From Echinicola jeungdonensis (GTDB lineage Bacteria > Bacteroidota > Bacteroidia > Cytophagales > Cyclobacteriaceae): a DNA stretch of 64,000 nucleotides. Under the pieces are notes generated by a model that saw only the letters and a program-made list of their open reading frames with translations, ran no database searches and was not told the DNA's origin. The position numbers were made by a program, and so were the translations under genes. Of this stretch, positions 1 to 10,206 are shown piece after piece. The stretch covers positions 2,006,001 through 2,070,000 of the forward strand of contig NZ_JAUFQT010000001.1 in assembly GCF_030409905.1 (NCBI RefSeq). Direction: 5' to 3'. Positions within the stretch are counted from its first letter, which is position 1; each line of letters begins with the position of its first letter.

Positions 1-128
1 AACTTAGCCCCGGGGTGGTGCGCATGAAAGCAGTGGACAGCGATTTGGTACTTACTATTAAGCCTGGTAGTTATGTATGGCCTGAGGCTGTATATAAATA
101 TTATGAAATGAAAAAAACCACTGCATAA
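1..128 (+). CDS. C-terminal fragment of an unidentified protein
   Basis: An open frame runs in from the left edge and stops at TAA 126-128, giving about 41 residues that end in KKTTA. The next gene follows after only 40 bases in the same direction, so this is probably the last part of another member of the carbohydrate-degradation cluster. The visible tail is too short to assign a family. It carries no recognisable secretion-sorting domain. Confidence 0.6.
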   Translation, partial: LSPGVVRMKAVDSDLVLTIKPGSYVWPEAVYKYYEMKKTTA

Positions 129-168
129 AATGGGAAATGGAGATTCTGCTCAGTTTCAAAATAAATAT

Positions 169-1575
169 ATGCTCAACACATTAAACCTTAAGGCTTTTTT
201 TCTGACAAGTATGCTCTGTGCTACCATTTTCCTGGCCAAAGCCCAGGATTCGGACCAGGCATACCGGAATACACTAAAAGCTACTTTGGACCGTATTGAG
301 GATGTTTTTGAGATAAATCTCCAGTACAATGAAGATTTGGTGGAAGGAAAGGAATTGGATTATGCATTTTGGCGTATCGTTCCGGGGAATTTAGAAACTT
401 CCCTTGCCCAAGTGTTGGCACCTTTTGACCTGACCTTTTTTGAAAAACCCAATGCACTTTATAGAATTACCAAATTTGATTACCCAAGAAGGTCTGTCTC
501 CTTTGGAGAAGATCATCTAAATTACCTTTCCGGATTGTATTCTAATAAAATGGAATGGGAATCCAGGAAAGCTGAAATGAAAAGTTGTTTGATTGAAGCT
601 TTGGGCATAGATGACTTGCCCGAGACTCCAGCATCCCAACCGATCATAACCCAAAGAAGAAAATACAAAGGCTATTCTGTTGAAAATGTAGCCTTAGAAG
701 TTTTGCCTGGTGTTTATACTACCGGATCGGTGTATAAACCCAGGCCTTTTAAGAAAAACCATCCCGTTATCATTACTCCCAACGGCCACTTTGGCCAGGG
801 AAGATACAGGGAAAGTGAACAAATCCGCTGTTCAATATTGGCTAAAATGGGAGCTGTGGTAGTCAGTTATGACCTTTTTGCCTGGGGGGAATCCCGTTTA
901 CAATTCCCTTCCACAGCTCACAAGACAAGCATTGCCCATACCATCCAAACATGGAATGGAATAAAGTGGCTGGACTACCTGACCTCGCTTCCGGAAACGG
1001 ATCCCGATAAAGTTGGGATTACAGGAGGTTCTGGTGGAGGTTCCCAGACTATGTTATTGACAGCCATAGATGATCGCATTGAAGTGTCCGTACCGGTAGT
1101 GATGCTTTCTTCTCATTTTTCTGGAGGTTGCCCTTGCGAAAGCGGCAAGCCCATTCATCTCTGTGGAGGAGGAACCAACAATGCAGAAATTGCCGCTATG
1201 GCATCCCCAAAGCCTCTTTTGGTGATCTCCGATGGAGGAGATTGGACCCACACTGTACCCGAATTAGAATTTCCGTTTATCGAATATATTTATGGTTTTT
1301 ATGGAGAAAAGGATAAAGTGAAAAATTCCCATTTCCCGGAAGAAGGCCATAATTATAAAGTTTCCAAACGACAATCCATGTATCCTTTTATGGCCAAATA
1401 CCTGGGCCTGGACATTGAAAAAGTTTTAGGTGAAAACGGATTGGTTAAGGAGGATGACGTTACACTCGAATCCGAGGAGGAATTAAAAGTGTTTGGAAAA
1501 GACGGGGAAGACCTGCCAAAAGGTGCCATCAAAGGCCTTGAAGCACTTTACCATATGTTGGAAAAAGCCCAATAA
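169..1575 (+). CDS. Secreted alpha/beta hydrolase (acetylxylan-esterase-like) with N-terminal STN-like domain
   Basis: The protein is probably a polysaccharide ester hydrolase exported to the periplasm or surface. The open frame begins at 130, but the ATG at 169 is preferred because it starts directly at a signal peptide ending in LAKAQ; from there it has 468 residues. After the signal comes a segment of about 70 residues resembling the STN (secretin/TonB short N-terminal) fold. The alpha/beta hydrolase domain follows. Counting from 130, the nucleophile is S301 in GGSGG, the likely acid is D368 or D371 in DGGDW, and the histidine is H407 in EGHNY. It leads a run of glycoside hydrolases on the same strand, which supports removal of acetyl or other ester groups from their substrate. 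The esterase call is an inference from fold and context. Confidence 0.75.
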   Translation: MLNTLNLKAFFLTSMLCATIFLAKAQDSDQAYRNTLKATLDRIEDVFEINLQYNEDLVEGKELDYAFWRIVPGNLETSLAQVLAPFDLTFFEKPNALYRITKFDYPRRSVSFGEDHLNYLSGLYSNKMEWESRKAEMKSCLIEALGIDDLPETPASQPIITQRRKYKGYSVENVALEVLPGVYTTGSVYKPRPFKKNHPVIITPNGHFGQGRYRESEQIRCSILAKMGAVVVSYDLFAWGESRLQFPSTAHKTSIAHTIQTWNGIKWLDYLTSLPETDPDKVGITGGSGGGSQTMLLTAIDDRIEVSVPVVMLSSHFSGGCPCESGKPIHLCGGGTNNAEIAAMASPKPLLVISDGGDWTHTVPELEFPFIEYIYGFYGEKDKVKNSHFPEEGHNYKVSKRQSMYPFMAKYLGLDIEKVLGENGLVKEDDVTLESEEELKVFGKDGEDLPKGAIKGLEALYHMLEKAQ

Positions 1576-1757
1576 TTCCAGGTCTATTTGATAGATACCC
1601 ATGGGAAAAAGCAATTTTTCCTGTTTGGCCATTTTGGTGATTTATCAAATTATCCGAAAGAGCTTGATTATAACTGATATTCCCCGGGAAAGGAAATGAT
1701 TTTACCCAAAATAAAACGCTGGTCGATAGACCATTAATTTTCAAACTAACTCGTACA

Positions 1758-4217
1758 ATGATGAAATTCTGGATGAAGCTGGCTGTATTGTTCTTTTTAA
1801 TTACCAATACCGTCCTGATGGCCCAATCCCGTGAAACTCCTTGGAAACTGTGGTATAATGAACCTGCTTCCAATTGGAACGAAGCTTTGCCGGTGGGCAA
1901 TGGTAGATTGGGAGCCATGGTTTTTGGGGCTCCTGCCATGGAAAGATTACAGTTGAATGAAGAGACCATCTGGGCAGGCTCTCCCAATAGCAATGCCCAT
2001 AAAAAGGCCAAGGATGCGATTCCTTTGGTTCAAAAGCTGATCTTTGAAGGGAATTACCAGGCGGCCCAGGAATTGGCCAATGACAAAATCATGTCCCAGA
2101 CCAATGATGGTATGCCTTATGAAACTTTTGGAGATGTTTTTATCTCTTTTCCAGGTCATCAGGATTATAATAATTATTACCGTGATCTGGACTTAGAAAA
2201 TGCGGTTTCCTCAGTTTCTTATACCGTTGATGGAGTTGACTTCAAAAGGGAAGTTTTTAGTGCTTTTGAAAATGATGTGATCATGGTACGGTTGTCAGCA
2301 GACAAGCCCGGACAAATCACCTGTACCATCAACATGACAAGCCCACATGACAATGCTGAAGCCAGGGTAAGAGAAGATCAATTGACCTTGTCTGGTGTTT
2401 CCCGTACCCATGATGATCAAAGGGGGGGAGTGAAATTCCAAGGAAGGATCAAAGCAAATCATAAAAGTGGAGAGCTGGCAGTTAAGGATGGCTTAATCAG
2501 TGTGAAAAATGCGGATGAAGTAACCCTTTACATTTCCATTGCCACCAACTTCAAGAATTACAAAGACCTTTCTGTAGAATACGAGAAAAAGGCAAAGGAA
2601 ATTTTGGAAAAAGCCTTGACAAAGGAATACAAGGAAATCAAAAACGCCCACACCGAATATTATCAGCAATTTTTTGACAGGGTGTCTTTAGATTTAGGAA
2701 AAACAGATTCCATCCAAAATCCAACAGACCAGCGGATTAAGCAGTTTGCAGATGGAAATGACCCCCAGTTGGCAGCCCTTTATTTCCAATTTGGCCGTTA
2801 CTTGCTGATTTCCTGCTCCCAACCAGGTGGGCAACCATCCAATTTGCAGGGCATCTGGAATGATATGCTGACCCCTCCCTGGGAAAGTAAATACACCTGC
2901 AATATCAATGCTGAAATGAATTATTGGCCGGCAGAATTGACCAACCTGAGTGAAATGCATGAGCCATTCCTTCAAATGGTCAGGGAAGTCAGCGAAACCG
3001 GAAAAGAAACTGCAAAAATGATGTATGGCGCCCGTGGTTGGGTCTTGCACCATAATACGGACATTTGGAGGATTTCCGGACCAATCGATTATGCAGCCTC
3101 CGGCATGTGGCCGAGCGGTGGAGCTTGGTTAAGCCAACACCTATGGGAAAGATACCTTTACACTGGTGATAAAGATTTCCTGGAGGAGGCCTATCCCATA
3201 ATGAAGGGGGCAGCCCAGTTTTATCTGGATGTCCTGATCAAGGAACCCGAACATGGTTGGCTGGTAGTTTCTCCTTCCAGTTCACCCGAAAACAGTCATA
3301 TCCACGGTGCCACCATTGCCGCAGGTGTGACCATGGATAACCAATTGATGTTTGACCTTTTTTCCAACATCATTCGTTCCACAGAAATTCTGGATAAGGA
3401 TGCCGATTTTGCAGATACCCTGAAAGCCACCAAAGAAAAGCTGGCACCTATGCAAATAGGCCAATATGGTCAGTTGCAGGAATGGATGCATGATTGGGAT
3501 GATCCCGAAGATAAGCACCGTCACATTTCTCACCTGTATGGAGTTTTCCCCAGCAATCAAGTGTCTCCTTTCAGGACGCCTGAATTATTTGATGCAGCAA
3601 GAACTTCCCTGATTTTTAGAGGAGACCCTTCTACAGGCTGGTCAATGGGCTGGAAAGTTAATCTTTGGGCAAGATTCCTGGATGGAGATCATGCCTATAA
3701 ATTGTTGACCAACCATTTGAGCCTGGTGACTCCATCAACCAGGGGAGGCGGGACTTATCCCAATATGTTTGATGCGCACCCACCTTTTCAGATTGATGGA
3801 AACTTTGGCTGTACGGCAGGAATTGCGGAAATGCTGATGCAAAGCCATGAGGGAGCAATTCACCTTTTGCCTGCCCTGCCAAGTGTTTGGGAGGAAGGAA
3901 GTATCAAAGGAATAAAAGCAAGGGGTGGATTTGAAATTGTGGAGTTGAGCTGGAAAGATAATGAGGTTGAAAAACTGATTATCAAATCCTATTTGGGAGG
4001 CAATTTGAGGTTAAGGGCGGAAACTGATCTTTCCGGAAAGGGTCTGAATGCCGCTGATGGGGAAAATCCCAACCATTTCTTTGATATGCCGGAGGTGAAG
4101 AAGCCTTTGATTTCCGAAAAAGCTGAACTCAACGCCCTTGACTTGCCCGAATACCAGGAGTTTGACCTGGCCACAGAAGCAGGCAAAACTTACACAATCA
4201 AGGGACGTAAATTTTGA
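1758..4217 (+). CDS. GH95 family alpha-L-fucosidase / L-galactosidase
   Basis: This is a glycoside hydrolase of family 95, which removes terminal alpha-L-fucose or alpha-L-galactose by inversion. At 819 residues it is a normal GH95 length. A signal peptide (residues 1-22, ending VLMAQS) is followed by the family's start motif around [13 protein letters not shown]. The (alpha/alpha)6 barrel carries N382 and N384 in [14 protein letters not shown]511 in SPSSSPEN and D680 in FQIDGNFG, matching the catalytic Asn/Asn/Glu/Asp set known from the family. The gene overlaps the following GH105 frame by a few bases if that frame's TTG were used, so the two are probably co-transcribed. Sugar specificity cannot be read from sequence. 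Confidence 0.93.
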   Translation: MMKFWMKLAVLFFLITNTVLMAQSRETPWKLWYNEPASNWNEALPVGNGRLGAMVFGAPAMERLQLNEETIWAGSPNSNAHKKAKDAIPLVQKLIFEGNYQAAQELANDKIMSQTNDGMPYETFGDVFISFPGHQDYNNYYRDLDLENAVSSVSYTVDGVDFKREVFSAFENDVIMVRLSADKPGQITCTINMTSPHDNAEARVREDQLTLSGVSRTHDDQRGGVKFQGRIKANHKSGELAVKDGLISVKNADEVTLYISIATNFKNYKDLSVEYEKKAKEILEKALTKEYKEIKNAHTEYYQQFFDRVSLDLGKTDSIQNPTDQRIKQFADGNDPQLAALYFQFGRYLLISCSQPGGQPSNLQGIWNDMLTPPWESKYTCNINAEMNYWPAELTNLSEMHEPFLQMVREVSETGKETAKMMYGARGWVLHHNTDIWRISGPIDYAASGMWPSGGAWLSQHLWERYLYTGDKDFLEEAYPIMKGAAQFYLDVLIKEPEHGWLVVSPSSSPENSHIHGATIAAGVTMDNQLMFDLFSNIIRSTEILDKDADFADTLKATKEKLAPMQIGQYGQLQEWMHDWDDPEDKHRHISHLYGVFPSNQVSPFRTPELFDAARTSLIFRGDPSTGWSMGWKVNLWARFLDGDHAYKLLTNHLSLVTPSTRGGGTYPNMFDAHPPFQIDGNFGCTAGIAEMLMQSHEGAIHLLPALPSVWEEGSIKGIKARGGFEIVELSWKDNEVEKLIIKSYLGGNLRLRAETDLSGKGLNAADGENPNHFFDMPEVKKPLISEKAELNALDLPEYQEFDLATEAGKTYTIKGRKF

Positions 4218-4246
4218 AATTGAAGAAAAATATTAAAAAAAGAATC

Positions 4247-5467
4247 ATGAAAATACCAAGCATAAGGACAAAGGGACTATCATTTTTAATGTCCGCAACC
4301 TTGCTTTTGTCGGCCTGTGGTGGCAAAAACAACCAGAAACAGGAAACAGCAAGCGAGGAGACCCAATCCGAAAAATGGTCGGTTAGGCTGGCTGAATCTG
4401 ACATGAAACGCTATAAAGATTGGATGACTGGCGAGCCCTATTGGGGTTATCACGAAGGTTTGATCGGGAAAGCGATGTTGGATATGAGGGAATATACTGG
4501 TGATGAAAAGTATTTTGAGCTGATCAAGCAATTTGGTGAAGACATTATCAAAGAGGACGGCACCATCAGGACTTATGAACTGGAGTCCTACAATATTGAC
4601 AATATCAATTCTGGAAAATTATTGATTCCTCTTTACCAGGAAACTGGTGAAGAGAAATACAAAAAGGCCCTGGATTCTTTGATGAAGCAGTTGGAGGACC
4701 ACCCAAGGGTTTCTGATGGAGGCTTTTGGCATAAGAAAAAATATCCACACCAAGTTTGGTTGGATGGGTTATATATGGCCGGGCCATTTTTGGCTTCCTA
4801 TGGAACTGCCTTTGACCAGCCCGAGCAATTAGAAGATGCCATCGATCAGATTATTGAGGTTTCCAAGGTGCATTATGATCCGGAAAAACAGCTTTTTTAC
4901 CATGGTTGGGATGAAAGCAAAGAGCAGGATTGGGCCAATAAAGACACCGGGCTGTCAGACAATTTCTGGAGCAGAAGTATAGGTTGGTATGCCATGGCAG
5001 TAGTGGACGTTTTGGATTATGTTCCTGAGGACCACCCAGACCGTGATAAACTGATAGAAATTGCTGGAAAACTGGCTGAAGGAATCCAACGTTATCAGGA
5101 CGATGCCACTGGGGTTTGGTACCAGGTGACGGATCAGGGTGACAGAGAAGGCAACTACCTTGAATCTTCCGGAACAGCCATGTTTGTTTATTTCCTATAT
5201 AAAAGTATCCGTGAAGGTTACATCAGTGAGGATTATTTATCAACTGCCCACAAAGGATATGATGGCTTGGTGGAACAGTTTTTCAAAGTGGAGGACAATG
5301 GAATGGTAACAGTAACTGATGCTTGTTCCGTAGCTGGCCTCGGAGGCGATGGCAACAGGGATGGAAGTTTTGAATATTACATTTCTGAGCCTATCAAGGA
5401 AAATGATCCCAAAGCCAATGCCCCGGCAATCATGGCCAGCATAGAGCATGAAAGATCTGTTAAATAA
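4247..5467 (+). CDS. GH105 unsaturated uronyl hydrolase, lipoprotein
   Basis: This is a family 105 glycoside hydrolase, which cleaves the unsaturated uronic acid left at the non-reducing end of oligosaccharides by polysaccharide lyases. The frame opens with a TTG at 4214, but the ATG at 4247 gives a clean lipoprotein signal peptide with the lipobox LSAC, so 406 residues are preferred. The six-hairpin barrel is typical in length. D173 in VWLDGLYM (counted from 4247) matches the catalytic Asp of YteR-type enzymes. It sits between GH95 and another lipoprotein hydrolase, 11 bases before the next frame. This enzyme indicates a uronate-containing lyase product, such as rhamnogalacturonan or ulvan. 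Confidence 0.9.
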   Translation: MKIPSIRTKGLSFLMSATLLLSACGGKNNQKQETASEETQSEKWSVRLAESDMKRYKDWMTGEPYWGYHEGLIGKAMLDMREYTGDEKYFELIKQFGEDIIKEDGTIRTYELESYNIDNINSGKLLIPLYQETGEEKYKKALDSLMKQLEDHPRVSDGGFWHKKKYPHQVWLDGLYMAGPFLASYGTAFDQPEQLEDAIDQIIEVSKVHYDPEKQLFYHGWDESKEQDWANKDTGLSDNFWSRSIGWYAMAVVDVLDYVPEDHPDRDKLIEIAGKLAEGIQRYQDDATGVWYQVTDQGDREGNYLESSGTAMFVYFLYKSIREGYISEDYLSTAHKGYDGLVEQFFKVEDNGMVTVTDACSVAGLGGDGNRDGSFEYYISEPIKENDPKANAPAIMASIEHERSVK

Positions 5468-5478
5468 ATCGGGTATTA

Positions 5479-7044
5479 TTGTGTATGCAATACGCTAGAG
5501 TTACAAAGATAATTACGGCCTTATTGGTCGGTATATGCCTGGCAGGTTGTGCTTCTTCTACCAAAGAAAAGGGACCTGCCATATTGAAGAAAGAGGATTT
5601 TAAACATTATGTGGAATACTTTAACAGGATGGAGGATGAAAATATCCAGCAGGCCATCCCAAACGAAGATTCCTGGGAATGGATGAAAGCCAATGTCCCC
5701 TTGTTTGAAGCTCCTCAGAAGAACTTTGAAGAGATATTCTATTACAGATGGTGGACCTTGAGGAAACACATCAAAGAAACTCCGGTAGGTTATGCCATGA
5801 CCGAGTTTTTGGTTGAAAGGTCCTATTCTGACAAATACAATTTGATCAGTTGTGCTCTTGGCCATCATATTTATGAATCCCGATGGCTGCATAACCCCAA
5901 ATACCTGGATGGAATTGTCCATACCTGGTACCGTGGAAATGACGGCAAGCCCATGAAAAAACTGGATTCTTTCAGTAGCTGGACGGCCAATGCCCTTTAC
6001 AACAGGTTTTTGGTCACTGGCGACAGCAGTTTCATTATTGACATGTTACCTGATTTGGTAGCTGAATACGAAAATTGGGAAAAGAACAGGCAAAGACCTG
6101 ATGGTTTGTTTTGGCAAATCGATGTGAAGGATGGCATGGAAGAATCCATCAGTGGAGGCCGCCATGTGGAAAATGTCCGGCCTACCATCAATAGCTATAT
6201 GTACGGAAATGCCAAAGCCATTGCCAAAATCGCAAGGATGAAAGGTGATGAAGACCTGGCTAAAAAATACGAGGAAAAAGCAGAAAAACAGCGGGAAAGG
6301 GTTCACAAAAATCTTTGGAACCAAGACCGCTTGTTTTTTGAAACGGTGAAAGAAGAAGGTGGATTTGCAGAAGTTCGCGAGGCCATCGGGTTTATCCCTT
6401 GGTATTTCAACCTTCCCAAAGACGAGAATCCATATCATGCTGCTTGGGACCAGGTGACCGATCAAGGTGGTTTTATGGCACCCTTTGGCCTGACAACTGC
6501 AGAATGTCGTCACCCGGAATTCAGAACCCATGGATGTTGTAATTGCGAATGGGACGGGGCAGTATGGCCTTTTGCCACTTCTCAAACATTAACTGCTATG
6601 GCCAATCTGTTTAACAACTATGATCAAAGTATGGTTGATGAGGAGGATTATTTCCATCATATGAACAGGTATGTGGAATCCCAATATTACAGGGGAAGAC
6701 CATATATCGGAGAGTATTTGGATGAGAAAACAGGTTTTTGGTTGAAAGGTGATGAGGAAAGAAGCCGTTATTATAACCATTCGACCTTCAATGATATGAT
6801 TATCACCGGCCTAGTAGGATTTAGACCAAGAGCTGATGAAAAAATAGAAGTTAATCCCCTGGTTCCTGAAGGAAAATGGGATTGGTTTTGCCTGGATAAT
6901 GTAAAATATGAAGGAGATATCCTGACTATTTTCTGGGACAAAACAGGAGAAAAATATAACAAAGGAAAAGGCTTACATGTCCTGATTAACGGGAAAGAAA
7001 TAGCCTCTTCTGAAAATCTTGAACGTATTGTTGCTAAGAAATAG
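5479..7044 (+). CDS. Lipoprotein six-hairpin glycoside hydrolase (MGH1/GH63-like)
   Basis: The 521-residue protein is probably an outer-membrane or periplasmic lipoprotein glycosidase. It begins with a signal peptide ending in the lipobox LAGC. The body is an (alpha/alpha)6 type domain with motifs such as WTANALYNRF, a region rich in WEKNRQRPDGLFWQ, and WDGAVWPFATSQT. This pattern resembles the mannosylglycerate-hydrolase/GH63-like hydrolases. A Cys-rich stretch, HGCCNCEWDG, is also visible. It is directly downstream of GH105 in the same direction, with a terminator-like hairpin after its stop, so it probably closes the first transcription unit. The exact CAZy family is uncertain, and the substrate is inferred only from its neighbours. 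Confidence 0.75.
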   Translation: MCMQYARVTKIITALLVGICLAGCASSTKEKGPAILKKEDFKHYVEYFNRMEDENIQQAIPNEDSWEWMKANVPLFEAPQKNFEEIFYYRWWTLRKHIKETPVGYAMTEFLVERSYSDKYNLISCALGHHIYESRWLHNPKYLDGIVHTWYRGNDGKPMKKLDSFSSWTANALYNRFLVTGDSSFIIDMLPDLVAEYENWEKNRQRPDGLFWQIDVKDGMEESISGGRHVENVRPTINSYMYGNAKAIAKIARMKGDEDLAKKYEEKAEKQRERVHKNLWNQDRLFFETVKEEGGFAEVREAIGFIPWYFNLPKDENPYHAAWDQVTDQGGFMAPFGLTTAECRHPEFRTHGCCNCEWDGAVWPFATSQTLTAMANLFNNYDQSMVDEEDYFHHMNRYVESQYYRGRPYIGEYLDEKTGFWLKGDEERSRYYNHSTFNDMIITGLVGFRPRADEKIEVNPLVPEGKWDWFCLDNVKYEGDILTIFWDKTGEKYNKGKGLHVLINGKEIASSENLERIVAKK

Positions 7045-7065
7045 GTTTGATTAGATTGTTTGATA

Positions 7066-7098
7066 TGAAAAGGGGACTTCTGTAGGGGTCTCCTTTTT
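7066..7098 (+). terminator. Probable rho-independent terminator after the lipoprotein hydrolase
   Basis: An imperfect hairpin with arms AAAAGGGGAC and GTCTCCTTTT (one mismatch, about 11-base loop) ends in a T run, 20 bases after the stop of the upstream hydrolase gene. Confidence 0.6.
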
Positions 7099-7110
7099 GG
7101 TATTAAAAAT

Positions 7111-7235
7111 CGTCACTCTGAGGGGAAGTGGGAGATTTGTTGGGGGAGCAGCGGGAGTCTCCATTTTAATGAAGAGATTGCGTCTTCCCTGATCACCGGG
7201 ATTCGCGCCATAGGCGTCCCCACGGGGCAATGACG
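7111..7235. repeat. Dispersed MITE-like repeat, degenerate copy (family A)
   Basis: The segment starts with CGTCACTCTGAGG and ends with GGCAATGACGG, the two ends of a family seen more clearly at 10207-10410 and 22525-22677. Inside are the paired words GGAGTCTCC and GAGATTGCGTC. The copy is degraded compared with the 22.5 kb one. It fills most of the gap between the hydrolase at 5479 and the GH78 gene. Confidence 0.65.
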
Positions 7236-7325
7236 GTAAAGATTAAACTTTGTTTCATTATAAGTCAAATAAGCTTGTAAGCAATTGATCAATACAAACC
7301 CAAAACCCTTGAAATCCTAAAAAAA

Positions 7326-10118
7326 ATGAAAAATTTCCTATCCGTTATCTTGACCATTCTTTTGGTCAATTCCTGGAGTCAAGTATTGGCATTTGATCCT
7401 CCATCAGAGGAAAGCAAAGCCATCTCACTTGAAGAATTGCAGGTGGAACAACTGACAAACCCTGTGGGAATCGATTTGCCTCAGCCCAGACTGAGTTGGA
7501 AAATCAATGCTGAGACAAGGAACACCCAACAGACATCCTATCATGTTTTGGTGGCCACAAGTCCCGATAAATTAACTCCGGGGGAAGCTGACCTGTGGAA
7601 TTCCGGAAAAGTAAATAGTGACCAAAGTGTTCAGGTCCGGTATGAAGGAAAGACCCTGCAAAGCAATACACCCTGTTATTGGAAGGTTAAAGTCTGGACC
7701 AATCAGGGAGAAACTGAATGGAGTGAAGTGAAATATTGGAAGCAGGGCTTATTGTATTACAAAGATTGGTGGGGCCGCTGGATTGGTTTTGACAGGACAT
7801 TTCCAGGGGAAAGTGAGGAGAAGTTTCCCACCCTAGGAGCAAGATATTTCAGGACTGAATTTGAACTGGATAAGGAGATAGAATCGGCTACAGCCTATAT
7901 TATTGGCTTGGGGCTTTATGAATTCCACCTTAACGGTCAAAAAGTGGGTGATGCCGTTTTGGCCCCTGCTCCGACAGATTACGTGGAAAATGTCAAATAC
8001 AATGCTTTTGATGTAACTGAAATGCTTCAGTCAAAGGGGGACAATGCCATTGGGGTAGCCTTGGGTAATGGCCGTTATTTTACCATGCGTCCTCATTATA
8101 AGCCTTATAAGATCAAAAATTATGGCTTTCCAAAAATGGTTTTCCATATGGAAATCAAATTCAAAGATGGAAGCCGGAAAGTGGTTTATTCAAGCGATGA
8201 CTGGAAGGGAACAGCAGATGGCCCCATCAGAAATAACAATGAATATGATGGGGAGTTTTATGATGCCCGAAAAGAATTTCCAGGCTGGACTAAGCCCGGC
8301 TTTGATGATTCAAATTGGCTTCAGGCCGAATATGTGCAAGAACCAAGAGGGGATTTTGAAGCACAACTGAATGAAAACATGAAGGTCATGCAGGAAATCC
8401 AGCCAGTGGATATCACCCAATTGGATCAAAACCGATATATCTTGGATATGGGCCAAAATATGGTCGGATGGATTCAGATGAAGGTCAAAGGACAGGAGGG
8501 GGATACTGTGAAATTGAGATTTGCCGAATCCTTAGAAGAAGATGGTGAACTTTTTATGGCCAATCTCCGGGATGCCAAGGTAACTGATACCTACATTTTA
8601 AAGGGGGAAGGTGAGGAATCCTGGGAGCCTAAATTTACATATCATGGATTCAGATATGTGGAAGTTAGCAATTATCCGGGAACTCCCACCATGGATGATT
8701 TTGTGGGCAAGATGGTCTATGATAATATTCAAACGGTAGGAAAATTTTTAACTTCTAATGCTACCATAAACCAAATTTACCAAAACGCGTGGTGGGGCAT
8801 TGCTGGTAATTACAAGGGAATGCCTGTGGATTGTCCACAAAGGAATGAAAGACAACCTTGGTTGGGAGACCGGGCTGTGGGAGCCCATGGAGAGAATTTT
8901 ATTTTTGATAATTCCAGGCTTTATACCAAGTGGTTGGAGGATATCAGAAGGGGACAAAAAGCTGATGGATGCCTCCCGGATGTGGCTCCCGCTTATTGGC
9001 GGTATTACAGTGATAATATGACCTGGCCAGGAACTCTCCTGATGATTGCAGATATGCTTTACCTGCAAACCGGAGATGTGAAAGTCCTGGAAGACAACTA
9101 TCCGGCTATGAAAAAGTGGTTGGAATATATGCGTGACCGCTACATGAACGAAAATTATATTGTGACCAAGGACAGCTATGGGGACTGGGTAGTTCCCCCT
9201 CCATCCATTGAGGCAGGAACCGGACAAAATGCTGATGTCAAAAGGCCAAGTGAGTTGATCTCCACTGCTTATTATTTCCACTTTATGAACATGATGGCGA
9301 AGTTTGCCAAAATCATCGGAGAGGACCAGGATATCCCTGCCTACCTGGAGTTGAGGGATAAAGTGGGCAAAGCTTTTGAGGAAGAATTTTATAATGAAGA
9401 AGGATATTATGGGAAAGGGAAAATGACCGATAATATTTTGCCCCTTTACTTTGGAATGGTTTCTCAGGAAAAGGAGCAAGAGGTTTTTGATCATATTGTC
9501 CATACCATTGAGGTGGAAAATGACGGGCACCTCAGCACCGGCCTGATAGGTACCCAATGGTTGATGAGGACCCTTACCAAATTTGGACGAGCAGATCTTG
9601 CCTTTCAATTGGCCACCAATCGCACCTATCCAAGCTGGGGTTATATGTTGGAAAATGGAGCTACTACCATTTGGGAACTTTGGCATGGTAATGTGGCAAA
9701 AGCCTCCATGAATTCCCAAAACCATACGATGTTGTTAGGGGATCTGAACCTTTGGTTTTATGAAAACCTTGCTGGCATCCAGGCTGACCCTAAAGCTCCA
9801 GGGTTTAAGCAGTTTATTCTGGATCCAACATTTGTGGAGGATTTGGATCATGTCAATGCTTCCTTTGATTCCCAATATGGTACCATTGGCAGTCATTGGG
9901 AAAAAAGAAGGAAATCCATCTCTTGGGAAGTAACTGTGCCGCCAAATACCCAAGCAAAAGTCAAATTCCCTGTTGAGCAACTAAGCGACATTGAATGGGA
10001 CAATAAAGTTTTGGGAGAATTAAAAGGTATTGGAGGGTTGGAAACAGATCCATCCGGGAAAGTTTCTGTAACCTTGGGGTCTGGAAGTTACCGGTTTTCA
10101 TTTCCATATATACAATAA
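7326..10118 (+). CDS. GH78 alpha-L-rhamnosidase
   Basis: This enzyme removes terminal alpha-L-rhamnose with inversion. The 930-residue protein begins with a signal peptide (about residues 1-22). It then has a fibronectin-like N-terminal beta domain starting near LTNPVGIDLPQPRLSW, a carbohydrate-binding beta domain near residues 170-320, and the (alpha/alpha)6 catalytic barrel. In the barrel, E508 and D515 lie in the family motif CPQRNERQPWLGD, and the proposed base E784 lies in GATTIWELW. A C-terminal beta domain finishes the protein, as is typical. It is separated from the preceding cluster by a terminator and a repeat, so it may be transcribed alone. With GH105 and GH95 nearby, it points to a rhamnose/uronic-acid polymer. 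Confidence 0.95.
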   Translation: MKNFLSVILTILLVNSWSQVLAFDPPSEESKAISLEELQVEQLTNPVGIDLPQPRLSWKINAETRNTQQTSYHVLVATSPDKLTPGEADLWNSGKVNSDQSVQVRYEGKTLQSNTPCYWKVKVWTNQGETEWSEVKYWKQGLLYYKDWWGRWIGFDRTFPGESEEKFPTLGARYFRTEFELDKEIESATAYIIGLGLYEFHLNGQKVGDAVLAPAPTDYVENVKYNAFDVTEMLQSKGDNAIGVALGNGRYFTMRPHYKPYKIKNYGFPKMVFHMEIKFKDGSRKVVYSSDDWKGTADGPIRNNNEYDGEFYDARKEFPGWTKPGFDDSNWLQAEYVQEPRGDFEAQLNENMKVMQEIQPVDITQLDQNRYILDMGQNMVGWIQMKVKGQEGDTVKLRFAESLEEDGELFMANLRDAKVTDTYILKGEGEESWEPKFTYHGFRYVEVSNYPGTPTMDDFVGKMVYDNIQTVGKFLTSNATINQIYQNAWWGIAGNYKGMPVDCPQRNERQPWLGDRAVGAHGENFIFDNSRLYTKWLEDIRRGQKADGCLPDVAPAYWRYYSDNMTWPGTLLMIADMLYLQTGDVKVLEDNYPAMKKWLEYMRDRYMNENYIVTKDSYGDWVVPPPSIEAGTGQNADVKRPSELISTAYYFHFMNMMAKFAKIIGEDQDIPAYLELRDKVGKAFEEEFYNEEGYYGKGKMTDNILPLYFGMVSQEKEQEVFDHIVHTIEVENDGHLSTGLIGTQWLMRTLTKFGRADLAFQLATNRTYPSWGYMLENGATTIWELWHGNVAKASMNSQNHTMLLGDLNLWFYENLAGIQADPKAPGFKQFILDPTFVEDLDHVNASFDSQYGTIGSHWEKRRKSISWEVTVPPNTQAKVKFPVEQLSDIEWDNKVLGELKGIGGLETDPSGKVSVTLGSGSYRFSFPYIQ

Positions 10119-10152
10119 AAGAGTTTAAAATACCCTAAAAGGGGCTTTTCAA

Positions 10153-10202
10153 ATCCCTGTTTGGTTTCCAATTTAATGGAAAACGGACAGGGTATTTTTT
10201 TA
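10153..10202 (+). terminator. Rho-independent terminator after GH78
   Basis: A hairpin with outer arms CCCTGT/ACAGGG and inner arms TTTCCA/TGGAAA, followed by TATTTTTTT, starts about 35 bases after the GH78 stop. Confidence 0.75.
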
Positions 10203-10206
10203 AAAA

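Noticed and set aside
8748..9725. A 325-codon minus-strand frame inside the GH78 gene
   Set aside because: It is antisense to a gene with a complete catalytic domain, and its sequence has no family features. It is a codon-bias shadow.
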